Assembly: GCA_029983705.1 (NCBI GenBank)
Contig: JASBYZ010000001.1
Span: 1 to 46,583, forward strand
Source: Coriobacteriales bacterium
Lineage (GTDB): Bacteria > Actinomycetota > Coriobacteriia > Coriobacteriales > JAEZZM01
Reading direction: 5' to 3'
DNA length: 46,583 nt
The notes beneath the pieces are model-generated. The model did not search any database, was not told the origin of the DNA, and saw nothing but the letters and a program-made list of their open reading frames with translations. A program made the translations under genes and the position numbers. Shown here piece after piece: positions 1-7,914 of this stretch (its first letter is position 1; the number at the start of each line of letters is the position of its first letter).

Positions 1-72
1 TATAGGCGAATGCTTGGCAATTACTATTATACCAGGTATTATCCTTTTTCGTGAGGTTACGCAAAAGGTAAT

Positions 73-101
73 TTGACTAAAATATGTCGATTAGGTAATA
101 A
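73..101 (+). promoter_or_regulatory. candidate promoter at left edge
   Basis: The plus strand shows TTGACT at 73-78, a 17-base spacer and TAATAA at 96-101, a reasonable sigma-70-like promoter. It would transcribe rightwards into the hairpin-rich stretch at 108-192. No protein gene follows, so it would drive a short RNA. The sequence is AT-rich and such matches occur by chance, so support is weak. Confidence 0.3.
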
Positions 102-107
102 TAGCAA

Positions 108-192
108 TAGCAGTTCCCGTAAGTGTCTAAACTTGGATACGGGTAACGCTAAAAGAATTTAGAAAAGGATTAGTTAGAGCTAGTCCTTTTTT
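108..192 (+). ncRNA. candidate small RNA ending at a terminator
   Basis: Downstream of the candidate promoter, CCCGTA (117-122) can pair with TACGGG (137-142), and a strong terminator hairpin follows at 163-192. There is no open frame with a ribosome site. The layout of promoter, hairpin and terminator is that of a small RNA of about 85 bases, convergent with the doc toxin gene. No known RNA family is recognised; this is inference from layout. Confidence 0.25.
163..192. terminator. bidirectional Rho-independent terminator
   Basis: AAAAGGATTAG (163-173) pairs with CTAGTCCTTTT (180-190) around a six-base loop, with one G-T pair. A T run follows on the plus strand and a TTTTCT run on the minus strand. 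The hairpin overlaps the stop codon of the doc toxin gene, so it probably ends the minus-strand antitoxin-toxin transcript as well as anything coming from the left. Confidence 0.7.
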
Positions 193-569
193 ATTTGAGT
201 GTTTTGTTCAATTAAAATCGCTATATCTTCTTTGAGTAATAACCCGTTTGCTATATCTAAAACCAACTTCTTTTTATTAAGTTCAGATAAAGTCAGTTCA
301 AAATGATTTAGTTTCAGAAATAGAACAAGTGAAATGGTGGCTGTCCTTTTGTTTCCGTCATCAAATGCATGATTTTTAACTAGAGAAATTGTTAAGGCAG
401 CTGCCATTAAAAATATGCTTTGATTTAAAAATTCATCACCAAATGTTTGGAAAGGAGAATTTACTGCGCTTTCTAAAAGATTCACATCATAAAAGCAGGT
501 TCCACACTCTCGATCGTGAGCGTATAGAACCTGCTCCACAGTAATTTGATTAACAGTACTTAAGCTCAT
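180..569 (-). CDS. doc: Doc-like Fic-fold toxin
   Basis: A protein of 129 residues, the usual length of Doc toxins. The Fic core motif is visible at residues 67-76 as H-A-F-D-D-G-N-K-R-T. The NKR ending is that of Doc, which phosphorylates elongation factor Tu, rather than the GNGR ending of AMP-transferring Fic enzymes. The start codon lies 20 bases inside the upstream Panacea-domain gene and has only a weak ribosome site, so translation is probably coupled to that gene. The neighbour is expected to be its antitoxin. The pair sits downstream of the phage lysis genes, a usual place for accessory genes carried by prophages. Confidence 0.88.
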   Translation of the reverse strand: MSLSTVNQITVEQVLYAHDRECGTCFYDVNLLESAVNSPFQTFGDEFLNQSIFLMAAALTISLVKNHAFDDGNKRTATISLVLFLKLNHFELTLSELNKKKLVLDIANGLLLKEDIAILIEQNTQIKKD

Positions 570-1080
570 CTAAGAGATTTCTATTCTCTGCTCTTATCTC
601 ATCAATAAGTGCGATACTTTTTTCGCTAGTTAATGTGCTTAGTTTAACTAGCGACAATGGCATATTTGGCTTATCACAATCATTTCTGTTTGCGTTTTTT
701 GTATACCACGACCTCATATCCTCATTAGTAATTGGAGTATTCCTACCATTTCGATAAGCAGATTTCCATGGTCCTTCCTCATGAGTAGAAGAAATAAGTT
801 CTTCGTTTGAAAAGTCATCATAAAAATCTAACACAGCGTCTGTAATTAAAACACTGTCATTATGCAATTGTTTAGGTGCGTTTTTGCTACGAGCTTTTAA
901 AGTTAATCTAACTTCTGGGTCTACAGGACCGTTATCCCAAGCTTCAAAGCTTGCGTTACACAGTGGTTTACCAGTCCACACTAATGACCAAACTTGAGCG
1001 TAATACAACAACTTTTGTATGCGTAGTTTATTTTGAGTGTATTGACTTATATACGCTACAACATCATATTTATTTTCCAT
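550..1080 (-). CDS. Panacea-domain (SocA/GepA-like) antitoxin
   Basis: This belongs to the DUF4065 or Panacea family, known from GepA, SocA and the PanA antitoxins. Family signatures are the N-terminal I-Q-K-L-L-Y-Y-A-Q stretch (about residues 21-29) and the F-E-A-W-x-N-G-P-V-x-P block (about 46-56). The start is taken as ATG at 1080, because AGGAGG lies 10 bases upstream, whereas a GTG at 1089 would abut the ribosome site. It overlaps doc by 20 bases. Panacea domains neutralise many unrelated toxins, so pairing with a Doc toxin is plausible; the neutralisation itself is inferred. The usual Phd antitoxin is absent. Confidence 0.85.
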   Translation of the reverse strand: MENKYDVVAYISQYTQNKLRIQKLLYYAQVWSLVWTGKPLCNASFEAWDNGPVDPEVRLTLKARSKNAPKQLHNDSVLITDAVLDFYDDFSNEELISSTHEEGPWKSAYRNGRNTPITNEDMRSWYTKNANRNDCDKPNMPLSLVKLSTLTSEKSIALIDEIRAENRNLLDELKYC

Positions 1081-1128
1081 ATATGCCACACCTCCTAAAG
1101 ATTGCTACAAATAGAATATCTCATGTTG

Positions 1129-1157
1129 TAAAAAGTTTTAAAAGTATTCTTTGTCAA
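1129..1157 (-). promoter_or_regulatory. candidate promoter of the antitoxin-toxin pair
   Basis: On the minus strand a perfect TTGACA (1157-1152) is followed after 17 bases by a weak TTTTTA (1134-1129), about 50 bases before the Panacea start codon. A CATGTTGTA motif at 1122-1130 overlaps the -10 region and resembles half of the palindromes near 21,014 and 27,183, which might mean shared control. Speculative. Confidence 0.35.
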
Positions 1158-1179
1158 ATAACATAACTTATATGTATGA

Positions 1180-1211
1180 CAATAAAACAGGCACCCAATA
1201 TCTGAGTGCCC
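1180..1211 (-). terminator. terminator of the phage lysis/late operon
   Basis: Read on the minus strand, GGCACTC (1210-1204) pairs with GGGTGCC (1196-1190) around a seven-base loop and is followed by TGTTTTATT. It lies about 95 bases after the amidase stop codon and separates the late operon from the toxin-antitoxin pair. Confidence 0.75.
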
Positions 1212-1304
1212 GTTAGCGTCCTTTCATTTAGGACTTATCGAGGACGTCCTCTAGTCCGGTTGCTAAAACGTGGCTGAAAGGAAAGAAAAGAACCACGGAT
1301 TAGC
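1212..1304. other. non-coding palindrome-rich stretch after the amidase gene
   Basis: No gene is seen here. The stretch has a perfect 12-base palindrome, GAGGACGTCCTC (1240-1251), extra AGGAC and GTCCT copies at 1218-1222, 1230-1234 and 1254-1257, and a CGTGG/CCACG inverted pair spanning about 1269-1297. These could fold into an RNA structure in the 3' part of the late transcript or act as a protein-binding site. No family is recognised. Confidence 0.4.
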
Positions 1305-2009
1305 TTAATCTACAAGCACTTCGTGATGAGCTCCCCATTCGTCAACATAGATTTTGACTTCAGTAAATGGTTTGCCTTTAAGTAGATGACCGTCTTTTAA
1401 GTCAAAGAATTGTCTGGTGACATGGTCACCAGCATTGACAAGTCTTTCACCTTTATAGAGTTTTCCATCAATATATAAATAGGTATTGCCGTCCTTGTGT
1501 TGCCAATCTAGCTTCTCGCTCACGTTGCTAAATATCCTCTCTCTTAATTGATGCCACCTTTTACCATCAACATAATAGGCGGGGCATGATTTACCCGTTA
1601 CATCAAAGTGGCGTATTACATGATCATCTGGTATTCCGTACTTCTTTTGTAGCTTCTTAACAAGCCACCTGAGATTTACAATTTCTTTCTCTGAAAACAT
1701 GCCATCTGAGCAAACTTCAATACTAATAGAGTTGTAATTCCTACATTCAAGGTGTACGTATTTCTTAGCACCAACAGACCAAGCCGTGTCCTCATCAAGT
1801 ACAGATTGGTAGATGGTATCGCCTTCATCAATGAAATAATGAGCAGATGCGTTACGGTTAGCACTTGCAAAGAACTTGCAATTCCTTAGTGCAGCGGGAT
1901 ACGCCCTCATTGAGCCAGCTGTATAGTGAACTACGATGTATTTAATCGCTTGTCCACGCCGCCCCTTGTTGTGATTGTACGGCGTTAAATATTGTCTAAT
2001 TGTTGGCAT
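1305..2009 (-). CDS. endolysin, N-acetylmuramoyl-L-alanine amidase (Amidase_2)
   Basis: The phage lysin, which cuts the bond between muramic acid and the peptide stem of peptidoglycan. Counting from the chosen start, zinc-binding residues are H28 (in V-V-H-Y-T-A-G), H134 and C142 (in the H-F-D-V-T-G-K-S-C-P block), with the usual glutamate at about E98. Residues after about 165 form a separate C-terminal region of unknown type that may bind the cell wall. ATG at 2009 is chosen because the frame upstream lies inside the holin gene and the amidase homology starts right after it. The gene overlaps the holin stop by 14 bases, the normal holin-lysin order. Confidence 0.92.
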   Translation of the reverse strand: MPTIRQYLTPYNHNKGRRGQAIKYIVVHYTAGSMRAYPAALRNCKFFASANRNASAHYFIDEGDTIYQSVLDEDTAWSVGAKKYVHLECRNYNSISIEVCSDGMFSEKEIVNLRWLVKKLQKKYGIPDDHVIRHFDVTGKSCPAYYVDGKRWHQLRERIFSNVSEKLDWQHKDGNTYLYIDGKLYKGERLVNAGDHVTRQFFDLKDGHLLKGKPFTEVKIYVDEWGAHHEVLVD

Positions 2010-2250
2010 CGTGCAGCCCCGCCTTAACCTCTCTACCGTAAATATCTGCAGCTTGTGCGTGCTTAGTGAACGAGTTATTCTTCCACCATGCCCATACGGC
2101 TGCAATGATTGTAAATACTGCTGCGACCACTTGCTCAATTAGAGCATCATCAATCTGGAGTGGTTGAAGCCCGATAGCGGTTAATACCTGGTTCACGAGT
2201 GCTAATGCTAGAATGATTGTACGTGCGATTGTGCCTTTAGATACGTTCAT
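1996..2250 (-). CDS. phage holin, SPP1-like family
   Basis: An 84-residue membrane protein with two hydrophobic segments at about 9-27 and 38-56, then a charged tail beginning at W-A-W-W-K-N-N. This arrangement and the A-L-V-N-Q motif match the SPP1 holin family. It would form the membrane lesions that release the amidase encoded directly downstream. The start codon shares one base with the stop of the upstream gene, so the two are translationally coupled. Confidence 0.88.
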   Translation of the reverse strand: MNVSKGTIARTIILALALVNQVLTAIGLQPLQIDDALIEQVVAAVFTIIAAVWAWWKNNSFTKHAQAADIYGREVKAGLHDANN

Positions 2251-2594
2251 TAGTTACCTCCAAATAATCTAAAAAAGTATGTTGCGCCAAGCATAAAGAT
2301 GCCTGAGATGACTGCTGCGATAATTGAAGCTGTTACACCCGTTGGCATCGGTGCTTTCTTCTCGACCAATGCTTTAATGTCTTCAATCGAGCTTTCCATG
2401 TGGTTAAGCTGTTCAGCTTGCTTAGCCTGCTCTATCTCTGTGCGCTGTGTTCGTTCGTCAATCTTTTCTAATTTTTGGTGTACACCTTCCAAATTAATCT
2501 CCATTGAATCGAAGCGTTTAGAGTTTTGAGCTTGTTGGCTAGCGAGCTTGACTAGCTGTTTTTCATGTTCGAGTTGGTTTGAGCAATCATTCAT
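2250..2594 (-). CDS. XhlA-like phage membrane protein
   Basis: A 114-residue protein with a long charged heptad-rich region (about 8-80) and one C-terminal membrane segment (about 86-108). This is the layout of the haemolysin XhlA family often found just before the holin and lysin genes. Sequence identity to XhlA is inferred from layout. It overlaps the holin start by one base. A terminator lies between this gene and the tail genes upstream, so the lysis cassette may have its own promoter or depend on read-through. Confidence 0.7.
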   Translation of the reverse strand: MNDCSNQLEHEKQLVKLASQQAQNSKRFDSMEINLEGVHQKLEKIDERTQRTEIEQAKQAEQLNHMESSIEDIKALVEKKAPMPTGVTASIIAAVISGIFMLGATYFFRLFGGN

Positions 2595-2647
2595 CTAGCC
2601 CCCCTTGGTTATTTTTTGTTTTGATTGTATGTGTGGTGTCAGTGCAA

Positions 2648-2674
2648 GAAAAAAGCCCCCGCTTATGGAGGGCT
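2648..2674 (-). terminator. terminator between tail and lysis genes
   Basis: On the minus strand AGCCCTC and GGGGGCT form a seven-pair stem (one G-T pair) with a short loop, followed by TTTTTTCTT. It lies directly after the stop of the gene at 2682-3290. Confidence 0.75.
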
Positions 2675-2681
2675 TGGTGAG

Positions 2682-3290
2682 TTAGAGACCTGCTTTGTGA
2701 GGTATCCCGCTTGCGTCATAGTAGGTGAGCTGTGTGCCACCGCATTTAGAGAGCTGTTTGATTTGCATATATAATTTTTTCAGTATGTTTTTATTTTTAG
2801 AAAAATCAAACGAAATTGTTACATAATTGTAATCATCCGGAATTTTAAGGCAACATAAAAAATTATATTTTTTATCTAAATCTTGCATGATGGTATCAAA
2901 TTTAAACATAATAGATGTGTCGCCGCCCCAAGTGCGATTCCAATCCCAGTTAAGGCATTCCTTTGTTGACAAACCACTAAAAGATTGCATTAAATATTCA
3001 CTTGTATAAAAATTAAGAGCTTCATAAGTTGAATAGCTGGAAGTCGTTTCATTAGTCGTTTGATCAGAAAAATAAATAGCTGAACCTAAGTTATTTTTAT
3101 TAAAATAAACATATCTATCTTCGTTTTTGTCGCTTGGCCCGTTTATCGCTTCCATTAATACACTCAAATAAAATTTCGATTCATAATAAATTGCTTTAAA
3201 ATCACACAGCTCAAATTCAGTATTACCAACTTTTACAATTGTCCTGTCGTCAATGCCTCCGCTGGACACAATAAAATCTGGATATGCCAT
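2682..3290 (-). CDS. unknown protein at the end of the tail module
   Basis: A 202-residue protein that I do not recognise. It is rich in aromatic residues and asparagine, has no membrane segment or signal peptide, and has no repeats. Its start overlaps the baseplate gene's stop by one base, so it belongs to the tail operon. Its position after BppU, and its clearly more AT-rich sequence, suggest a variable host-binding or fibre-tip protein, or an imported accessory gene. Both ideas are inference. Confidence 0.6.
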   Translation of the reverse strand: MAYPDFIVSSGGIDDRTIVKVGNTEFELCDFKAIYYESKFYLSVLMEAINGPSDKNEDRYVYFNKNNLGSAIYFSDQTTNETTSSYSTYEALNFYTSEYLMQSFSGLSTKECLNWDWNRTWGGDTSIMFKFDTIMQDLDKKYNFLCCLKIPDDYNYVTISFDFSKNKNILKKLYMQIKQLSKCGGTQLTYYDASGIPHKAGL

Positions 3291-5032
3291 TATTTACTCT
3301 CAATCTTTATATATAGTGTGTTACGGTACCCGCTAGATGGAGCGTCCTTTGTGCCAAACACGATTTTTAACGGAGAGTCTGAAGTTACATACGTTCCCTT
3401 ATCCTGTTTCATGGCAAGGTATGAGTTAAGCGTCTGTGTGGTCACATAGTTACTCAAGTTAGGCTGTGCAATAGTGACCGCTCCAGTTTGTCCGTTAACA
3501 GATGTAACGGTGTTCTTCTGTGCCCCTGCTTGTATTCCGTTTAGCTTAGCTTGGTCTGATGCGCTAATTAGCCCAGACTTGGAGGTTGTAGCAACTGCAG
3601 GTTCTTCAATCGTGACCGCTCCAGTTTTACCATTAACTGAAGTAACTGTATTTTTCTGTGCCCCCGATTCAATTGAATTCAGTTTGGCTTTATCGCTGTA
3701 GCTTATAAGCCCACTTTTTGTAGTGGTGGCGGTAGATTTAGATGCGTAATCGCCTTTTGGTTGATACTTACTCTCAGCATCACTTGGCTTTAAGTAAGTT
3801 TCGCTTAGCTTATCAGGCGTTACGCTTCCATCAGCTAAGTTATCAGTCTTAATGCTTGAAGACTCATCTTTAATATAAGATTTAAGCTCTTCTTTACTTG
3901 CAAGTGAACTTAGAGCCTCGCTGTCTGCGAGCGTTTCTAAATCTGATTTTGTGGCGTAGTCTCCCTTTGGTTGGTATTTAGCATCTGCAATTTTAGGCGT
4001 AAGTGGTGTCTCACCCTCATACGCTGCAATGATATTATCGAGCTTATTAATGCGTCCGTCGCTTACACTCTTAGCACTTGCCTGTTGGCTCTCCCATGAG
4101 CTTTCATGCTCACTTAATGACTTCGTGTAAGCCTGCTCTTGGTTGACAAGCGAGCTTGCGTACTTAGCCTTATCAGCTTTGAGTGCATCATCATAGGCTT
4201 GTTCTTTAGCTTGTATTGATGAACTCACACGATCTAGTGCTTGAGATGCGTCCGTATCAAACTTAGACTTTGCAGAGTTAGCAGCATTAATTGAGTTAGT
4301 GAAGAGTTGCTCTTTAGCCTGCACGCGACTTTCTGCGTCACTTGCGATAGTTGTTTTCCAGCTTGAGTAATCGTTGGCCCGTGAGCTTTGAGAAGCGTTA
4401 AACTTCCTATCTCGTTCAGCCTCTGCAGTCACGTATTTGCCGTCACGTGCTTTTTCAGCGGCAACATAGCGGCTCTCAAAGTCTGCGTGAGCATCAGTAA
4501 ACGCCTTCTCGTTTTCCTGGATAATCTTCTCGCCACGTTCTGCTTGCGCCTTGAGCGTACTTTCAGCATCCGCCTTGATCTGTTTAGCGTCACTTTGGAG
4601 CATCATCATGTCATCAGCGATTGAAAGCAAATCCTGATAGCTGTTCGAGTTAACTATCTTCTCGTAAGACGCTGGGGACTTTTCGCACTTAAGCGTGAAG
4701 TTTCTTGCGCCTACAATGAAGTTTGCGCCCTGGACTTGGAGTTCAACGAGCACATCGCCTACTACTTCGCCTGCCTTCTCTGGTATTGCACATTCGAGAT
4801 GGTCACCAACGGTCGTAAATCGGGCAATGTCTTTCACCTTGTCTGGACGCTCATAGCTCATGATTGCAGTGATACCTTCAAGTGATACTGGAGTGCCGTA
4901 ATCAGTAATCAGTAGCTTGATGAGACGCCCGTTAACGTCTCCTTGCTTAATGATGATGCCATCAGGGATATAGTCGCCTTGGCTGTCAAGGCGGATGTTA
5001 ATCGCCCTGAATTGGTCGAGTTTCTCTGCCAT
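3290..5032 (-). CDS. BppU-family upper baseplate / tail fibre protein
   Basis: A 580-residue protein. Residues 1 to about 125 look like the BppU N-terminal domain, which attaches receptor-binding proteins to the baseplate. Next come an alanine- and lysine-rich coiled-coil region (about 145-330), a K-Y-Q-P-K-G-D-Y-A segment present twice, and two tandem 46-residue repeats containing S-G-A-Q-K-N-T-V-T-S-V-N-G or close variants, a motif common in trimeric phage fibres. The C-terminal 40 residues are probably the tip. It sits between a carbohydrate-binding baseplate gene and an unknown gene, with one-base overlaps at both ends. Confidence 0.85.
   Translation of the reverse strand: MAEKLDQFRAINIRLDSQGDYIPDGIIIKQGDVNGRLIKLLITDYGTPVSLEGITAIMSYERPDKVKDIARFTTVGDHLECAIPEKAGEVVGDVLVELQVQGANFIVGARNFTLKCEKSPASYEKIVNSNSYQDLLSIADDMMMLQSDAKQIKADAESTLKAQAERGEKIIQENEKAFTDAHADFESRYVAAEKARDGKYVTAEAERDRKFNASQSSRANDYSSWKTTIASDAESRVQAKEQLFTNSINAANSAKSKFDTDASQALDRVSSSIQAKEQAYDDALKADKAKYASSLVNQEQAYTKSLSEHESSWESQQASAKSVSDGRINKLDNIIAAYEGETPLTPKIADAKYQPKGDYATKSDLETLADSEALSSLASKEELKSYIKDESSSIKTDNLADGSVTPDKLSETYLKPSDAESKYQPKGDYASKSTATTTKSGLISYSDKAKLNSIESGAQKNTVTSVNGKTGAVTIEEPAVATTSKSGLISASDQAKLNGIQAGAQKNTVTSVNGQTGAVTIAQPNLSNYVTTQTLNSYLAMKQDKGTYVTSDSPLKIVFGTKDAPSSGYRNTLYIKIESK
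3474..3749 (-). repeat. two tandem 138-base repeats in the fibre gene
   Basis: Two imperfect copies (3474-3611 and 3612-3749) each encode one 46-residue fibre repeat. The encoded core is nearly identical while third codon positions differ, showing selection on the protein. Such repeats can change in number by recombination and so alter fibre length. Confidence 0.8.
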
Positions 5033-5727
5033 TACTTAACTTCCTTCCAGCCTTGAGGATATGCAGTAGGTGAGTATGCGTTGTTATCGATTAAACTCTC
5101 GTATACTTTGCCTTCAAAGCGAACTTTATCGCCCTTCTTATAAGCGTCGTGTGCTCCTGTAGGCTGCTTGAATTCAGTGATTGGCTTTGGACTGTCTCCA
5201 CCCTCACTCTTGCCCACGACCTCGAACGGAATGTACAGAGCTGGTGTGGTGTCAGGTCTCCAGCCCGCCTGCGAGATGTGAGATTGCGCGGTGATGTAGA
5301 GCTTGCCGTTATAGCGGAAGATTTCACCTTGGCCGTAGAGGTGGTTTGGTTGGTACTCCTGGTATGTGTTGATATATGCTGCGCTTTCGTCTGCAGTGAA
5401 GATGTGACTTACCGCCATTTTTAGAGCTTGATTAGTCTCTGTGAGCTGCTCATTTTCAGCCTTAACGCTTGCGTTCTCCTGCTTGACTGTCTCGTTCTCT
5501 TTGCGAACGTTTGCGTTTTCGTCTGCTAACTTTTGCTGTTCTTGGCGTGCCTCGTCAAGTTTGCGTTCCTCGATTGGACGCAAGTTTAGAGTTGCAGCGT
5601 TTATGGTATCGACTGCACTTTTCACTTCATCTGAAAAGTCCTCATACGCCACTTTATGCCAGCCCGACTCCGTGAGAAAGTCCAGTGTCTTGAGGTTGTT
5701 ATTGAATTGAACTATTGAAATTGCCAT
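5032..5727 (-). CDS. baseplate protein with coiled coil and two carbohydrate-binding modules
   Basis: A 231-residue protein. After a short N-terminal region there is a strong coiled coil (about 50-100) rich in K-x-E-N repeats. Two small modules resembling chitin-binding CBM5/12 follow. The first contains Y-N-G-K-L-Y and G-W-x-P near residues 140-160, and the second contains F-E-G-K-V-Y-E-S near residues 205-215 and ends in Q-G-W-K-E-V. These modules bind polysaccharide, so the protein probably helps attach the tail to cell-wall glycan. It is coupled to the BppU gene by a one-base overlap. Confidence 0.75.
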   Translation of the reverse strand: MAISIVQFNNNLKTLDFLTESGWHKVAYEDFSDEVKSAVDTINAATLNLRPIEERKLDEARQEQQKLADENANVRKENETVKQENASVKAENEQLTETNQALKMAVSHIFTADESAAYINTYQEYQPNHLYGQGEIFRYNGKLYITAQSHISQAGWRPDTTPALYIPFEVVGKSEGGDSPKPITEFKQPTGAHDAYKKGDKVRFEGKVYESLIDNNAYSPTAYPQGWKEVK

Positions 5728-5736
5728 GTGTACTCC

Positions 5737-7914
5737 CTATAAATTGTTGTATAAATCAACGGCATAGTTAGCTTGGTCCATAGCTGCATTGGCTTGTTCC
5801 ATAGCCTCTTTTGCTTTATCCAAAGCGTAATCTGCGTTGTCACCTGCTGTTTTTATTTGGCTCAAAATCCACGGGATTGTATAAACTTTGCCGTCACCAC
5901 GTCTGAATTCAATCTCGTTATGAGTAATACGAATCATCGCATCCCCGCCACCACTGAATGATGAATACTCACCATCATTAAGATTTAGGCGAGCTTTACC
6001 AGTCGGTGATAAGATGGTTGTTTCTTTTCCGAAATACCCGTCGTTAACTGAAAGAATAACGTCACCGTTGTAGTAGTTGCCAGTTCCAAAGCTGAAACCG
6101 TCGTATGAGTTGCTTGATGAATTGTTAATGTTGCTTAACTGTGACTTGTGATCTGGTGCTACCCAGAAATAGCTCTTTGGCTTTCTGCCTGTCCACGATG
6201 GCGACCAGTAGAGCCCGAGACCGTCAATTGATGCAGTTGAGCCTGCTTGGTAGAGCGTCTTGCCAACTTCAGCATATGACTGCTTACTGTAGCCAACTGT
6301 TGATGCTTGCAGCGCAAGTGTCCCGTCATCACGAGAGACGAGTCCGCCGATGAACTTGTCGCCAGAGTCAATCGAGAGTACATTACTGCCGTCAAGCGTG
6401 ACTGTAACTGGCTGCCCAGCAATCTCGCCGTTGATGGTGAGTGCTCCAGCGTCCAGGTCAAAATTGACTGCTCCGCCACGCAACTTGCCTGCATTGATGA
6501 CATTTGCGGTGATGCCGTCGCCTGTAGCTGCAGTCGTCCAGTTCCACTCACCGTTAGATCGTTTTGAGCTTGCAATAAGCAGCCCTCTTGAACTTAGCTG
6601 GATACCCCACGTGGCTTTAGATTCATCCTTGTTATTAAAGATTGTAATTCCACGCTCAACAGACGTTTGAATGCTGTTGTTTCCAAGCTTGAATTCCTCA
6701 GTTATCTGCTCAAGGAGGCCTTCAACGTATGTTGCAGATAGCGTGCCGTTTTCGTTAAAATAGCCCGCTCTATTCCAGATATTTTCTTTAGCTCTGATTG
6801 TTGCAGCTAGATGTTCACTTGCTGCAAGGGCATTTTTTAGCACGTTAGTGTAGCTTCCAAGCTCAAGCTCAGTGAGCTCATTGTTATAAAGTGAAAACTT
6901 ACGGGAATGAACACGTGCTCTAATTCTAAGCTCCGGCTCAAATGTCTTATCAATAACCGTTACAGCGTCCCCAAGCCCTACGCCTTCAAACTGAAAGCCA
7001 TAGTTTTCTAGATCTATCACTTTAGCGTTATAGCTAACCTTTGGTTGTATTTGGGCTTTGAGAGCGTCTTTGGTTTCTTGTAAGAGCTGCTGCTTATCCT
7101 CGCATTGTGAGTTTTCATACACTCCAAAGGTATGAGACTTAGTGCCGTCTCCGTTTGGTCTACCAAATACCTTTCTAGCCTCTTCATCAGCTACATACTT
7201 AAGCCCACTATTAACTTCTGCAAAGTTAATCTTTCGTTCAAATCCACCAGTTGCTTCACCGCTTGCATCAGTCTTTTGGATACCTTTTCCGTAACCATAC
7301 ATAGCCGTGTAGACGATTTGTGGCTCATAATTACGCTCTACTTCTTGTAAGTCTTTTGCATACTCAAAGCGCTTAGCGTTTTCTTCACCAATAGTTGTTT
7401 TTAAGTCAAGGAATCTATCAACAACTCCAACGTCACTTACCACGACTCGCTCTTGAAACTCACATTGATATGTTTCGCAGAGTTCTTTTAAACCTTTAAG
7501 TGGGTTCGTGTGATAGAAGCTAATGTTTTTGTTACCACTTTTAACGCTTACAGTTCCTGGCTTCCAGCGTGTGCTTGAAAGCATTGATGATAGAGCATTA
7601 AATGCGCTCCCATCTCTAACGCGCTTTTCGTCTAAATAATCGCCTTCAGTCTCACAAAAACTTGAAACCGCATACAACTTTCTGATAAGCGACTTAGACC
7701 GTTTGGCGTTAAGCTCTCTAACAACAAATTCATGCCATTTATTAGTATCTGGTTCTTTTACCAAGATGCGCTCACCATAGCTTGGGTCTTCACCAATGTA
7801 TGTGAGCTCAAGTTCTGAGAGCGCATTAATCTTTTCAGTAATTTGGTCTTCTAGTACGTCAATTTTTCGCAAATACTCACCATCAGCGCTAAAGAGCATG
7901 TATGGTTTATCCAA
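5737..7914 (-). CDS. tail-associated (Tal) protein, prophage tail endopeptidase family
   Basis: A 725-residue protein matching the tail spike or Tal family: an N-terminal hub domain of about 370 residues that caps the Dit ring, then a helical and beta-rich C-terminal part ending in an alanine-rich helix (about 690-720). The gene order TMP, Dit, Tal is the standard siphophage tail tip. The first codon appears to be TTG at 7914, with GGAG about 10 bases upstream and an 8-base overlap with dit. The next ATG, at 7899, has no ribosome site. A lytic activity for the C-terminal part cannot be read from the sequence. Confidence 0.85.
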   Translation of the reverse strand: MDKPYMLFSADGEYLRKIDVLEDQITEKINALSELELTYIGEDPSYGERILVKEPDTNKWHEFVVRELNAKRSKSLIRKLYAVSSFCETEGDYLDEKRVRDGSAFNALSSMLSSTRWKPGTVSVKSGNKNISFYHTNPLKGLKELCETYQCEFQERVVVSDVGVVDRFLDLKTTIGEENAKRFEYAKDLQEVERNYEPQIVYTAMYGYGKGIQKTDASGEATGGFERKINFAEVNSGLKYVADEEARKVFGRPNGDGTKSHTFGVYENSQCEDKQQLLQETKDALKAQIQPKVSYNAKVIDLENYGFQFEGVGLGDAVTVIDKTFEPELRIRARVHSRKFSLYNNELTELELGSYTNVLKNALAASEHLAATIRAKENIWNRAGYFNENGTLSATYVEGLLEQITEEFKLGNNSIQTSVERGITIFNNKDESKATWGIQLSSRGLLIASSKRSNGEWNWTTAATGDGITANVINAGKLRGGAVNFDLDAGALTINGEIAGQPVTVTLDGSNVLSIDSGDKFIGGLVSRDDGTLALQASTVGYSKQSYAEVGKTLYQAGSTASIDGLGLYWSPSWTGRKPKSYFWVAPDHKSQLSNINNSSSNSYDGFSFGTGNYYNGDVILSVNDGYFGKETTILSPTGKARLNLNDGEYSSFSGGGDAMIRITHNEIEFRRGDGKVYTIPWILSQIKTAGDNADYALDKAKEAMEQANAAMDQANYAVDLYNNL

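Noticed and set aside
1-180. Left attachment site or tRNA fragment at the window start
   Set aside because: No match to the T arm or acceptor end of the tRNA-Lys gene could be found by eye.
951-1166. A 71-codon plus-strand frame over the start of the Panacea gene
   Set aside because: It has no ribosome site or recognisable domain and covers the promoter region of the opposite gene.
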